From assembly GCF_014640815.1 (NCBI RefSeq), contig NZ_BMHM01000004.1, forward strand, positions 463,975-527,974: 64,000 bases of DNA, read 5' to 3'. Shown piece after piece: positions 27,202 to 36,551 of the stretch; positions within the stretch are counted from its first letter, which is position 1, and each line of letters begins with the position of its first letter. The notes beneath the pieces are model-generated. The model was not told the DNA's origin. It was given only the letters and a program-made list of their open reading frames with translations, and ran no database searches. The position numbers and the translations under genes were made by a program. Origin of the DNA: Vreelandella lutescens (GTDB lineage Bacteria; Pseudomonadota; Gammaproteobacteria; Pseudomonadales; Halomonadaceae).

Positions 27202-27720
27202 ATGGACGCCATGGAAGCGCTAAATATTGCGGTGCTCACCGTCTCAGACACGCGCACGGAAGAGACCGACCGCTCGGGCCAGTCGCTGGTGCAGCGGCTG
27301 ACTGACGCGGGCCACCGCTTGGCGGATAAGCGTATTGTGCCGGATGACGTGTATCAAATCCGTGCGGTGGTGGCTCAGTGGATTGCTGACCCCAGCGTGC
27401 AGGTGGTGCTGACCACCGGCGGCACTGGGTTTACCGGGCGTGATTCCACACCAGAAGCGGTTTCGGTGCTGCTGGATAAGCGTATCGAAGGGTTTGGGGA
27501 GCGCTTTCGCCAGCTCAGCGGCGATGAGATTGGCAGCTCTACGATTCAGAGTCGCGCGCTGGGCGGCTTCGCTAATGCCACCGTGGTGTTCTGCCTGCCA
27601 GGCTCTACCGGTGCCTGCCGTACCGGCTGGGACGGCATTCTGGCTGAACAGCTCGATAGTCGCCATAAGCCCTGCAACTTTGCCAATCTGGTGATCCCTG
27701 GCCGGGGGCAGCATGGCTGA
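27202..27720 (+). CDS. moaB: Molybdenum cofactor biosynthesis protein MoaB
   Basis: 172 residues of the MoaB/MogA family: NIAVLTVSDTRTEETDRSG, then LTTGGTGFTGRDSTPEAV and FCLPGSTGACRTGWDGI. Family members adenylylate molybdopterin or are structural homologues of MogA. AAGGAG lies 7 bases before the ATG. It overlaps the second moeA by 8 bp. This pair may do adenylylation and molybdate insertion together. Confidence 0.93.
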   Translation: MDAMEALNIAVLTVSDTRTEETDRSGQSLVQRLTDAGHRLADKRIVPDDVYQIRAVVAQWIADPSVQVVLTTGGTGFTGRDSTPEAVSVLLDKRIEGFGERFRQLSGDEIGSSTIQSRALGGFANATVVFCLPGSTGACRTGWDGILAEQLDSRHKPCNFANLVIPGRGQHG

Positions 27721-28918
27721 CTTACAGCCGATTGAATCGGCGCTGGAGGCGCTGCTGGCCGACGTGACGCCGCTCTCTGCCGAGCAGGTCGCCTTGAAGG
27801 ACGCCGCTGGCCGCGTGCTGGCCGAACCGGTAACGGCCACGCTGGACGTTCCGCCGTTTGATAACAGCGCCATGGATGGCTATGCGCTGCGCGCTATGGA
27901 TGCAGGTAAGCGGCTGCCGATTAGCCAGCGGATTGCTGCAGGCGATACCGCGCAGCCACTGGCCGAGGGTACCTGCGCGCGGATCTTCACCGGCGGCCAG
28001 ATCCCCGCAGGTGCCGACTGTGTGGTGATGCAGGAGCGGGTTGTCCAAGAGGAAGGCGAGGCGCTGATGCCAGCGGATGTGCCGGAAGGCGACAACGTTC
28101 GCTTACAGGGCCGCGATGTGCGCCAAGGCGACCTGCTGCTCAACGCAGGCGAGCGCCTGGAAGCCGCCGCGCTGGGGCATTTGGCAGGGCAAGGCATCAC
28201 TCATGTGAGCGTACGCCGTCGCCCACGGGTGGCGCTGCTTTCCACCGGTGATGAAATCGTTGACCCCGGCACGCCGTTGAAACCAGGGCAGCTGTATAAC
28301 TCCAACCGCCCCATGCTCAAGCGGCTGCTGGAGACGTTCGGTGCTGAGGTAGTGCAGTTGGTGAGTGTGCCCGATGACTATGCCCAAACGGTCGCACTGT
28401 TAAGCCATGCGGCGGCTGAGGCGGATGTGGTGGTGAGCACGGGCGGCGTCAGCGTTGGCGAGGAGGATCACGTCAAAGCGGCGCTGGAATCCCTTGGCCA
28501 ACTTGATATGTGGAAGCTGGCGATTCGTCCCGGCAAGCCGTTAGCACTGGGCCGCCTGCCCCGTGACGATGGCAGCCAAGCTCGGTTTGTGGGGCTGCCG
28601 GGTAACCCGGTGTCTGGGTTTGTGGGCGCGTGGCTGTTTCTGCGCCCGCTGATGGGGGCGCTATTGGGCTGTCCTGCGCTGGCGTCGCTTCCGTGCTTAA
28701 CAGCAAAGGCAACCTTCGCCACCGACACCGGCCCGCGCCAGCACTATATGCGGGTGGCGCTGCGCTTTACCGCCAAAGGCATTGAGGCCGATGCCTTTGA
28801 TGACCAAAACTCGGCGGTGCTCTCTTCGTGTATTGCTGCCGATGCGCTGGCGGTGATTGACCCACATAGCCAGGTGGAGAAGGGCAGTCTGGTACGCTGC
28901 TTATGGTTAGCCAACTGA
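27713..28918 (+). CDS. moeA: Molybdopterin molybdenumtransferase MoeA (copy 2)
   Basis: 401 residues with a complete MoeA domain set: the NSAMDGYAL loop, FTGGQIPAGADCVVMQE, VALLSTGDEIVDPG, VVSTGGVSVGEEDHV and GLPGNPVSGFVG. It inserts molybdenum into the cofactor. The start overlaps moaB by 8 bp and uses a GGGGGCAG ribosome binding site inside moaB. Its 3' end overlaps the convergent CheW-like gene by 12 bp. Compared with copy 1 it keeps the consensus AMDGYAL loop where copy 1 reads AMDGVAL, so copy 2 looks like the more canonical enzyme. Confidence 0.95.
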   Translation: MADLQPIESALEALLADVTPLSAEQVALKDAAGRVLAEPVTATLDVPPFDNSAMDGYALRAMDAGKRLPISQRIAAGDTAQPLAEGTCARIFTGGQIPAGADCVVMQERVVQEEGEALMPADVPEGDNVRLQGRDVRQGDLLLNAGERLEAAALGHLAGQGITHVSVRRRPRVALLSTGDEIVDPGTPLKPGQLYNSNRPMLKRLLETFGAEVVQLVSVPDDYAQTVALLSHAAAEADVVVSTGGVSVGEEDHVKAALESLGQLDMWKLAIRPGKPLALGRLPRDDGSQARFVGLPGNPVSGFVGAWLFLRPLMGALLGCPALASLPCLTAKATFATDTGPRQHYMRVALRFTAKGIEADAFDDQNSAVLSSCIAADALAVIDPHSQVEKGSLVRCLWLAN

Positions 28919-29284
28919 ATGATGGGCGTTTGGGGGGCTCATTCGTGCGCCGTCGAGTAACAGTGTGAGCGAGTTCTCTTCCATTGCGACACCGCAGAGC
29001 GCCGGATGGTGGGTGCGAGCAGACAGTAGCGCTGGAAGCGGAAAGAGCACGGCACTGGATAGCTGAATGATGTCACTGTCGCCGGGAATGCCAAGCTGCC
29101 ACGGGCCATGCGCATCGTGGAGTGTGAGCCAGCGCGTTGGTCGGCTAGGCGGCTTGAGCAGCAGGGTCTCCATGTCCGTGTGACGAGGGTGAAGGGTTGC
29201 GCTATCAATGCGCTTTACGTGGCGCGCTTCCACCGCCCATCGATAGCCGCCAGCATAAAAGCAGACGCAGGTGACGTAGTTCAC
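28907..29284 (-). CDS. Small CheW-like protein at the end of the chemosensory operon
   Basis: 125 residues and only weakly recognisable. The start (VCFYAGGYRWAVEARHVKRI) and the end (HPALCGVAMEENSLTLLLDG) recall the first and last strands of CheW domains, with PLPALLSART in between. It follows the clear CheW gene by 3 bases and is the last gene of the operon. A diverged adaptor that binds CheA or the receptor is the best guess. It could equally be an operon-specific protein with a coincidental fold resemblance. Confidence 0.55.
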   Translation of the reverse strand: MNYVTCVCFYAGGYRWAVEARHVKRIDSATLHPRHTDMETLLLKPPSRPTRWLTLHDAHGPWQLGIPGDSDIIQLSSAVLFPLPALLSARTHHPALCGVAMEENSLTLLLDGARMSPPNAHHSVG

Positions 29285-29287
29285 GGC

Positions 29288-29830
29288 CTAGCCCAGCCCC
29301 TGTTGGTACGCCTGAAAGAGCGCGTCCGGGTCAAGTAGCGCCGTTGCGCGCTGTTCATCGTCTGCTTGCCATAGCGCGCTCACGTAGGGGCGCAGTGTGC
29401 TGGTCAGCGTTTCTGGAGGTACCTTTAAGGCACTGATAGGCAGCTCGCAAACGTCCTCAAGACGGTCGATACGTACCGCGCTGCGTAAGCCAGCGCCTTT
29501 CACCATTAACAGCATGCCCTCCCCCTGGGAAATGGGCAGGCCGAGCAGTGGCTGAAGTGTGATCAGCGACTCAATATTGCCGCGCAGGTGAATGACCCCT
29601 TCAGTAGAGGAGGGGAGGCCAGGCACAAAATAAACGGGCGTGTCGCCTTTCAATATTTCACTGACGGAATGGCCAGGGAGCGCGAATGGCTGGCCCGATA
29701 GCTGAAAGAGCACCACCTGTTGGCTCGGCTCGTCCACATCGACAATCGTTAAGTCGTCGTTGCGTTCGCTGAGCGCTTGTTTAAAGGTGATGCCCTGTGA
29801 CTCAGAGTCGGGCCGTGGGGAATCCGTCAT
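29288..29830 (-). CDS. CheW-type coupling protein
   Basis: 180 residues. After a 35-residue N-terminal extension the CheW domain begins (QQVVLFQLSGQPFALPGHSVSEIL), followed by YFVPGLPSSTEGVIHLRGNI and a C-terminal DRLEDVCELP strand. CheW links receptor to CheA. The start overlaps the end of the Hpt-REC-REC-GGDEF gene by 29 bp, unusually long, so translation is probably coupled. It is the only full-length CheW of this operon. Confidence 0.88.
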   Translation of the reverse strand: MTDSPRPDSESQGITFKQALSERNDDLTIVDVDEPSQQVVLFQLSGQPFALPGHSVSEILKGDTPVYFVPGLPSSTEGVIHLRGNIESLITLQPLLGLPISQGEGMLLMVKGAGLRSAVRIDRLEDVCELPISALKVPPETLTSTLRPYVSALWQADDEQRATALLDPDALFQAYQQGLG

Positions 29831-31490
29831 CGTCCTGCTCCGTGCTAGTGACTACCTGGTTACGCCCCTGATGCTTGGCGCGATAGAGCGCTTGGTCTGC
29901 GCTTAGGCGCAGCGACTCTGTCGAAGGCTGGATGGGGAAGCTGCTGATCCCTGCGCTAAAGGTACAGCGAAAATGTGCTCCCCCCGCGTGAAAGTCGACC
30001 TGAGCAAAGTCATGACGAAGCCCGTCGATCAGCTCGCTGGCCCGTTCGTCGCTGACGCCTTTCAGCAGCACCACGAACTCCTCCCCCCCATAGCGGCCAA
30101 TAATATCTGACATGCGCAGGCGGGTTTTTAACAGCCTGGACAGGGTGATAATGACCTGATCACCGGCCAAGTGCCCGTGGGTATCATTGACCGCTTTGAA
30201 ATGGTCAATGTCGATCATCGCCATGGCATGCTGGGTGTTATCGCGGTGAGCCTGAGCCAGCGCTTTACTGATTAAGTCGGTGGTGGTGCTGTGGTTATAC
30301 AGCCCGGTCATGCTGTCGCGGGTCATCAGCGAACGCAGCAAGCGCAAGCGCTCGGCCCGCAGCTGGACTGCGGATACCAACTCTTCAGGCACCACTGGCT
30401 TGGTGATAAACGCCTCGACCCCTGCGGTCATCGCCGAGAGCTGTTTCTGGCTGTCGGTTTCACTGGAGAGGTAAATGATCGGCAGACCCACGTGTTCCGG
30501 CTGTTGGCGAATAATGTTAGCCAGTTCTTCCCCCGAGCAGACGGGCATATACACATCCACCAGCAGCAAGTCTGGGCTAAAGCGCTCCAGCGCGGTTAAG
30601 GCATCTGATGGGTGGTTAACCTGTTGTACCACCATGCCCGCTTGCTCTAACAAGAGCGCGTGGTAGGCCGCGACTTCTGGCTCATCATCCACGACCAAGA
30701 CGCGTAACGGCTCATCATCGAGTGGGGTTGTCAGCTCATCGACTGCCAACATCAAATCCAGGGGCTTCACCGGTTTTGTAAAGTAGCCGTTACAGCCCGC
30801 TCGCACAGCGCTTAGTCGCGAGTGAAAATCGCCATGGGCAGAAAGCACAATAGCGGGTAGTCGCTCGCCGGTCAGTTTATTGAGGCTAGTGAGTGTCTCG
30901 GTGCCTGCCGTGTTCCCTTGAGGAAACTGGACATCCATAATAATTGCGTCAGGACGACGGCTAATCACCGCATTAAAGAAGGCGTCAGTATCTTCAAAGT
31001 GGACCACTTCATGTCCGAAGCAGCGCAGATGGTGCAGAAGTTGGCCGACTTGGTCCGGCTCATCATCGCACAAGTAAATTAAACGCTGGCGCTTGCTGCG
31101 GGTTTTGATCGGCGTTGGGGCAAATTCGACGCTGTTGAGGGCTGCCAAAGCGCGCTGTTGGCCAGGCAGAGATTGCAGTCGCTGCTGCTCTTCTGCCAGT
31201 TGAACAAACACTCGCTCAATGACGTGGGCGGAAGGCGTCGGCTCGTTGAGGGCGGTTTCACCCTGGTCGGCAAGCAGCGCAATTCGCTCAAAGCCCAATG
31301 AGCGCCCGGTACCCTTTAAGCTGTGGAAAAACCGATGCAGCTCTGGCCCAAGGCGGGCTTCTGCCTCTGTTGACGCACGGCTCTGTTGCCACTGCTCGGT
31401 GATATGCTGCAAACGAGCGGGCAGTTGTTCGATGAACCGCTGGCGCAGCTGATTAAGTTTATCGTGCAGCGAAGGAGCAGAGGGTGACAT
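29802..31490 (-). CDS. Hpt-REC-REC-GGDEF diguanylate cyclase (output of Wsp-like system)
   Basis: 562 residues. Hpt domain at about 1-115 with phospho-acceptor His56 (HSLKGTGRSLG); first receiver about 135-255 with Asp186 (IIMDVQFP); second receiver about 263-385 with Asp312 (LLVDVYMP); GGDEF about 395-555. The active site GGEEF (468-472) is intact and is preceded by an RxxD product-inhibition site (RMSD, 459-462). It should make c-di-GMP when phosphorylated by the operon's CheA. Canonical WspR has a single receiver and no Hpt, so this protein could form an internal phosphorelay. It overlaps cheW by 29 bp. Confidence 0.9.
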   Translation of the reverse strand: MSPSAPSLHDKLNQLRQRFIEQLPARLQHITEQWQQSRASTEAEARLGPELHRFFHSLKGTGRSLGFERIALLADQGETALNEPTPSAHVIERVFVQLAEEQQRLQSLPGQQRALAALNSVEFAPTPIKTRSKRQRLIYLCDDEPDQVGQLLHHLRCFGHEVVHFEDTDAFFNAVISRRPDAIIMDVQFPQGNTAGTETLTSLNKLTGERLPAIVLSAHGDFHSRLSAVRAGCNGYFTKPVKPLDLMLAVDELTTPLDDEPLRVLVVDDEPEVAAYHALLLEQAGMVVQQVNHPSDALTALERFSPDLLLVDVYMPVCSGEELANIIRQQPEHVGLPIIYLSSETDSQKQLSAMTAGVEAFITKPVVPEELVSAVQLRAERLRLLRSLMTRDSMTGLYNHSTTTDLISKALAQAHRDNTQHAMAMIDIDHFKAVNDTHGHLAGDQVIITLSRLLKTRLRMSDIIGRYGGEEFVVLLKGVSDERASELIDGLRHDFAQVDFHAGGAHFRCTFSAGISSFPIQPSTESLRLSADQALYRAKHQGRNQVVTSTEQDDDGFPTARL

Positions 31491-31544
31491 CAGGCTACCT
31501 GTGCGAGTGGGCGAGCAGTACGAAGAGCATCAATCCGCATGGGG

Positions 31545-31901
31545 CTACTCACCGACCGCTTGGGCAACAGCGTGCCCGAGAGAAGTGTCCAGCGCTGCGT
31601 CTTTTTGCAGGCAAGCGCTAAGCCCTGGCGTTTGGCGCAGCGTTTCATCTGGCGTGTCGCCTGTCAGCAAAATAAACGGCAGCGTGACACCCTGCTCGCG
31701 CAGCATATTCAGTAGTTCAATGCCACTCACCAGAGGCATGTGCATGTCGCTGACAATCAGCGCAATAGTGTCATGAGCATCCAACTGGCTGATGGCTTCC
31801 ATGGCATCATTCGCCAACAGGACATCGTAGCCCTGAAATTCTAATAATGCGCCGATCATTTCCCCAGCTAGTGGGTCGTCGTCTACGACCAAGATTCGCA
31901 T
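31545..31901 (-). CDS. Single-domain response regulator
   Basis: 118 residues, one receiver domain only: the acidic pocket VVDDDP, phospho-acceptor Asp in IVSDMHMP, and the conserved Thr in ILLTGDTP. The C terminus lacks a clear KP motif (it reads QKDAALD), so signalling geometry may differ. AGAGGA lies 6 bases before the ATG. Placed between CheA-REC and the Hpt-REC-REC-GGDEF gene, it may be a phosphate sink or a relay between His56 of the Hpt domain and CheA. Confidence 0.87.
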   Translation of the reverse strand: MRILVVDDDPLAGEMIGALLEFQGYDVLLANDAMEAISQLDAHDTIALIVSDMHMPLVSGIELLNMLREQGVTLPFILLTGDTPDETLRQTPGLSACLQKDAALDTSLGHAVAQAVGE

Positions 31902-31923
31902 GGTAATCCTCTAGTCGGGAGGC

Positions 31924-34095
31924 CTAGCCCAGCAGGGCTTTCAGCGTCTCCACTAAGTTGTTTTGATCAAAGCTGCCTTTCACAATATAGGCATCGGCAC
32001 CGACTTCCATGCCGCGCTGGCGGTCGGCCTCTTTTTCACGCGAGGTGATAATAATAATCGGCTTATGACGATAAAGGTCATTTTCGCGCAGTCTCGCGGT
32101 CAGCGCAAAGCCATCCATCACGGGCATTTCAACGTCGGTGAGTACCGCATCGAAGGTTTCAGCGAGCGCTTTGTTCAAGCCATCGCGGCCATTCTCCGCT
32201 AGCGTCACCTGATACCCCCAGGCTTCCAGCACGTCTTTTTCGATCTCTCGGGTGTTGAGCGAGTCATCCACGACCAGCACGCGGTGCTGCTTATCAGTGG
32301 GCTCAGCGCCACTCATCACCGGGTGAGCATGGCGCTTGGCGCGCTCTAGCAGCGCTGGCACATGCAGCAAGCTGACCAGCGCATTGCGCCCCTGGGAGAC
32401 CATGCCGGAGACCAGCGGTAAATAGCGCAGATGCTCTGGCAGCGGTTTAATCACCATGTCGCGCTCATCGACCAGAGCATCCACAATGAGAGCCAGTTTT
32501 TGCTGGCGCTGATGAACCACCAATAGCAGCACGTTAGTGGGCGGCGTTGGGGAACTGGGCAGCTCTAATAGCTCTGCTAGGTTCACCACAGGAACGAACT
32601 CGTTGCGTAAAATAAGCGTCGGCTGTCCGGCGGCGTCTATGAAATTTTCCGTTGGGCACTCCACTAGCTCTGCGACATGTGGGGCGGTAACGCCTAAGAT
32701 GGTTTGCCCGCTTTTAACGAGCAGTACCCGCATCATGGCAAGCGACAGCGGCAGTCGAAGTGTAAAGCGGGTTCCTTTGCCCGGGTCGCTTGCCAGCTGA
32801 ATATCGCCGCTAAGCTCGTCCATCATGGTGCGTTTGACCACGTCCATGCCAACGCCGCGCCCCGAGAAATCAGTAATCATGGTCTTGGTTGAGAAACCGG
32901 GGAGAAAGATAAGTTCTAACGTTTCCTGCTCACTCAGTGCTAAGAGCTGCTCCTCAGTGAGCAGCTGTTTGGCCAGCGCTTTTTGACGCACCGCCTCCAA
33001 GTGAATCCCCGCGCCATCGTCGCGCATTTCCACCACCACCCAGCTACCATCTTGCCACGCTTCTATGACCAGCAGCCCTTTGGGCGATTTGCCAGCGGCT
33101 TGTCGCTGCTCAGGGGTCTCTAAACCGTGATCCAGGGCATTACGCAATAGATGAATCAGCGGGTCTGACAGCCGGTCAATGAGCTGGCGATCTAACTCAA
33201 TTTCGCTGCCCCGCACCCGGCAGTTTACGCGCTTACCTAAGGAGTGAGCCAGCTCTCGGGCCATCTGGGCCAGCGGGTCAAAGACCACGCTCAGAGGCAG
33301 CATCCGCATCTGTAGCGCGCGTTCGTGCAGATCGCTCATCAGGGCGTCATGGCTGAGTACGCTATCTTTAAATTCACGACTAAACGCATGCAAGGTGCCT
33401 CGATGCTCATCAGGTAGCGACGTTTCTAAGCTTCTCTCCAAGCCTTGCGCCTGCTCCACCAAACTATGCAAGTGATGGTGTCCTGAGAGCACCTCCCCCA
33501 TGAGACGAATGACATCATCCAGACGGTCCATACGGACACGAACGGTATCGCTTAATGCCAGCGTTGCGCTGGTGGTTTTTTCTGTGGGCTCGTTATCGCT
33601 TGCTACCACCGCCTGAACGGTGGGTGGCAGGCGCTCAGGCGTGGTGGGCGATTCAGTATCGGGCTGATCCGGAATAGGCTCGGCAACGACCTCTACAGCG
33701 GTATTTGAGGCAGCCGCTTCCAGCGCTTGGCAAAGGGCTGGGTCTGCGTCAGCAAGGGCTTCCGGAGCAGCTCCTTGAGCGAGTTGGCTGACGAAATCGG
33801 CCAGCGCGTCGGTGGCTTCATACAGTAGGCTGATGCTGGCAGGAGAGGGCGTTTGGCTGCCATCACGAAAGGCGCTGAGCAGTTCTTCCGTGCTGTGGGC
33901 AACCGCTGTAATGGGCGCAAGCTTGAGCATCCGAGAAGAGCCTTTCAGCGTATGCGCGGAACGAAACAGCTCATTAATACGCTCTTTATCAGCCTCTCCC
34001 TGCTCCAGAGCGCTGACACCTGCGCGTAAGCGGGGAAGATGATCTGCGGCCTCTTCCACAAACCGCTGAATAAAACGACGAATATCCAGTGCCAT
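31924..34095 (-). CDS. Hybrid chemotaxis histidine kinase CheA-REC
   Basis: 723 residues. P1 Hpt domain with RSAHTLKGSSRML (phospho-His about 49), a proline-rich linker, dimerisation helices, and the HATPase with LIHLLRNALDHGLE and FLPGFSTK. A GRGVGMDVVK box and a CheW-like P5 domain follow, with a C-terminal receiver from about residue 600 (VLVVDDSLN, VLTDVEMPVMDG). This layout matches WspE and other CheA-REC fusions of non-flagellar pathways. The ATG follows GGGAG and overlaps the CheR stop by one base. Confidence 0.93.
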   Translation of the reverse strand: MALDIRRFIQRFVEEAADHLPRLRAGVSALEQGEADKERINELFRSAHTLKGSSRMLKLAPITAVAHSTEELLSAFRDGSQTPSPASISLLYEATDALADFVSQLAQGAAPEALADADPALCQALEAAASNTAVEVVAEPIPDQPDTESPTTPERLPPTVQAVVASDNEPTEKTTSATLALSDTVRVRMDRLDDVIRLMGEVLSGHHHLHSLVEQAQGLERSLETSLPDEHRGTLHAFSREFKDSVLSHDALMSDLHERALQMRMLPLSVVFDPLAQMARELAHSLGKRVNCRVRGSEIELDRQLIDRLSDPLIHLLRNALDHGLETPEQRQAAGKSPKGLLVIEAWQDGSWVVVEMRDDGAGIHLEAVRQKALAKQLLTEEQLLALSEQETLELIFLPGFSTKTMITDFSGRGVGMDVVKRTMMDELSGDIQLASDPGKGTRFTLRLPLSLAMMRVLLVKSGQTILGVTAPHVAELVECPTENFIDAAGQPTLILRNEFVPVVNLAELLELPSSPTPPTNVLLLVVHQRQQKLALIVDALVDERDMVIKPLPEHLRYLPLVSGMVSQGRNALVSLLHVPALLERAKRHAHPVMSGAEPTDKQHRVLVVDDSLNTREIEKDVLEAWGYQVTLAENGRDGLNKALAETFDAVLTDVEMPVMDGFALTARLRENDLYRHKPIIIITSREKEADRQRGMEVGADAYIVKGSFDQNNLVETLKALLG

Positions 34096-35477
34096 TAGCC
34101 CACTCCCTGTGCGGCGGTTTGCTCAGCGGCGTAGCGTTTTGCCAAAAAGCAGGCATCACCAGGCGGTAGCGGCGGCGGGATCGCTTTCAGGCCGCCGCTG
34201 GATTGGGGCGATGCTTCCAGCAGACGCACCACGGCGGCATAACCCCGCTGTCGCTGGGTGGGGTTGTCGGGCAATTCGCCTTGTCGCAGCAGCTCCGCTT
34301 GGTAAAAATGCGCAGGCCAGCACTCGGGAGCAACGTAAAGTGCACGTTTAAAGCAGTCAAACGCTTGCTGGGGTTGCTGCTGCCAGCGCGCCACTAAACC
34401 TGTTAACAGCAGCGCATCAACGCTCCAGGGGTCATTAGCCAGTAGCGGTTCAAGCAGCTGGTTGGCGTCGCTGAAGCAGTTCTGGTTAAGCGCCTCCAGC
34501 GCCTGCTGTAGCTGCTCGTGCGTCGTGTTTAGCGATGGGCTGGGTGTATCTTGCTGAGCAACCGCTGGAAGGGGCATCTCTATACAGGTGCTGGTGCTGG
34601 GTAGCTCGCTGGTATAGGCGTCGTGATCCGTGTGAAACGTTGAGGGTGGCTTCCTGGCTGAATCGGGGGCTGTCGGCGGCGTGTCGGCTTGAAAATAGAA
34701 CACCCCTTGGTCATCTCGGAGGGAGAATACGCCTAAATCATTCCCTAACGTCTCGGTAACGCCGCACAGTAAAATACCGTTAGGTGCCAAGAGCTGCTTC
34801 AGCTGGCGCTGGATGGTACGGCGCGTTGCTTCATCAAAGTAGATCGAGACATTGCGGAATAGAATGACATCAAACGGGCCGCCCACCGGGTGCTCGGTGG
34901 TGGCCAGTAGGTTCAATGAGCGAAACGCGACCCACTGACGGAGCGTGTCGATAAGTTGAAAACTGCGCCCAACGGGTGTGAAAAAACGCTCTTTGAGCGC
35001 TGGATGAAGGGCGCGAAACGCCATGCCGCTATAGAGGCCCGTCTGGGCCTTCATCAGCACCTGTTGATCAACATCGCCACCGGTAATCTGAAAAAGCGTT
35101 TGTGCTCGGTCTCCGTAGCGCTCCAGTAGTGCCATGGCCACACTGTAGGGCTCTTCTCCTGAGGAGCAGCCGGCGCTCAGCAAACGCAGCGGCCCGCCTT
35201 TATCTGCCAAGCGACGGGGCAAATGGGTATCGACCAGCCAGTGAATAGCCTCAGGCTCTCGAAAAAAGTAGGTTTCGTTGACCGTTAGCTGGCTGATAAA
35301 ACGGTCAAACAGCGCGTTGTCTTGAGCTAAACGCGCTAAGAGCAATTCGCTGTTGAGCGTGCCCATTTCGGCTTGTAGGGCATCGACTGCCCGTATCAGG
35401 CGTGCTTCTGCGAGGCCTTCGAGATGTAGCCCACAGCGTTGATGCACCCACTGTTTAAACGGTGTCAGCGAGCTCAT
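34095..35477 (-). CDS. CheR methyltransferase with C-terminal TPR region
   Basis: 460 residues. The CheR domain covers about 1-275: TVNETYFFREPEAIHWL, the SAM-binding LLSAGCSSGEEPYS, and FDVILFRNVSIYF. A low-complexity linker is followed by tetratricopeptide-like helices about 320-420 (LEPLLANDPWSVDALLLTGLV; AFDCFKRALYVAPECWPAHF). CheR-TPR fusions are typical of WspC-like methyltransferases. It methylates the operon's receptor. The start overlaps cheB by 4 bp. Confidence 0.92.
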   Translation of the reverse strand: MSSLTPFKQWVHQRCGLHLEGLAEARLIRAVDALQAEMGTLNSELLLARLAQDNALFDRFISQLTVNETYFFREPEAIHWLVDTHLPRRLADKGGPLRLLSAGCSSGEEPYSVAMALLERYGDRAQTLFQITGGDVDQQVLMKAQTGLYSGMAFRALHPALKERFFTPVGRSFQLIDTLRQWVAFRSLNLLATTEHPVGGPFDVILFRNVSIYFDEATRRTIQRQLKQLLAPNGILLCGVTETLGNDLGVFSLRDDQGVFYFQADTPPTAPDSARKPPSTFHTDHDAYTSELPSTSTCIEMPLPAVAQQDTPSPSLNTTHEQLQQALEALNQNCFSDANQLLEPLLANDPWSVDALLLTGLVARWQQQPQQAFDCFKRALYVAPECWPAHFYQAELLRQGELPDNPTQRQRGYAAVVRLLEASPQSSGGLKAIPPPLPPGDACFLAKRYAAEQTAAQGVG

Positions 35478-36541
35478 TGCGGCTCCCGCCAGGGGGAGGG
35501 CGTGAAGCGCACCTCACGCAGCAGGCGAGCCGGGAGTTCGTCTAACCCCATTACTTGTTGTACTACGCCTGCGTTCACTGCTTCTTGATTCATGCCGTAG
35601 ATCACCGAGCTTGCTTCATCTTGTGCCAGGGTGGTGCCACCTGCGAGTTGAATTGCCCGCAGCCCGCTAACGCCGTCGCGCCCCATCCCGGTCAGGATGA
35701 CCCCAATACTATCGGTGCCGTAAATGCTCGCGACGCTGTGTAGCAGGGCATCGCAGCTAGGGTGATACAGCGCATCGGATGGACTTGGCGTTAGTAGCAA
35801 GCGGTGTTGGGCCGTCACGCCCACTTGGCTCTCAGGAGGAGAGAGATAGATATGACCAGGCAGTATTCGCTCGCCACTGTGGGCGACGCTGACGGGCAGT
35901 GCACACAGTGAACTTAGCCAAGTGGCCATGCCATCGATAAACCCTGGGCTAATATGTTGCGCAATGAGAATCGGGGCAGGAAAGCCTTTGGGCAGCTTAC
36001 TAAGCAGCCGTGCCAGCGCCTGAGGGCCACCGGTGGAACAGGCGATACCCACCACATGCTGAAAGCCCCGAGATGTGTTGGGGCAGGGCGTTGCCACTGG
36101 CAGCCTCACCGGTGCCGGGGTCGGAGCGGCCGATGTACGGCGACGTAGACGAGTGATCACGGACACCCCAGACAGCAGGCGGACACGGGCCAACAGCCGC
36201 TCTGCATCGTCATCATCTAGGCCGGGCTTGGGCAGCACTTCCAAAGCGCCAACTTCCAACGCTTGATACGCGGTTTGGGCGTCCGAACGGTCACTAATGA
36301 CGACGATCGGCACCCCTTTTGTGTACATGATCTCTTCAATCGCGCTGAGCCCATCCATCACCGGCATGGTTAAATCCATGGTGATAAGCTGAGGGGCCAG
36401 CCGCTTGGCCATCTCGACGGCCTCCTGGCCATTCGTGGCTTCGCCCACAATCTCGATATCGCCATCACGGGTAAGTATTTCGCGTAATACTTCCCGCGCT
36501 AACTGACTGTCGTCCGCCATCACTACCCGAATTACACTCAT
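35474..36541 (-). CDS. CheB methylesterase / response regulator
   Basis: 355 residues from ATG 36541, which has TGAGGA about 7 bases upstream; the frame is open to 36628 but the extra 29 residues are not CheB-like. Receiver domain first (VVMADDSQLAREVL, TMDLTMPVMDG), then the esterase domain with Ser in ACSTGGPQAL, His in AQHISPGF and Asp in TGMGRDGVSGL. It removes methyl groups from the receptor and provides adaptation (WspF-like). It is placed between receptor and CheR in the operon. Confidence 0.94.
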   Translation of the reverse strand: MSVIRVVMADDSQLAREVLREILTRDGDIEIVGEATNGQEAVEMAKRLAPQLITMDLTMPVMDGLSAIEEIMYTKGVPIVVISDRSDAQTAYQALEVGALEVLPKPGLDDDDAERLLARVRLLSGVSVITRLRRRTSAAPTPAPVRLPVATPCPNTSRGFQHVVGIACSTGGPQALARLLSKLPKGFPAPILIAQHISPGFIDGMATWLSSLCALPVSVAHSGERILPGHIYLSPPESQVGVTAQHRLLLTPSPSDALYHPSCDALLHSVASIYGTDSIGVILTGMGRDGVSGLRAIQLAGGTTLAQDEASSVIYGMNQEAVNAGVVQQVMGLDELPARLLREVRFTPSPWREPQ

Positions 36542-36551
36542 TGAAGCGTCC

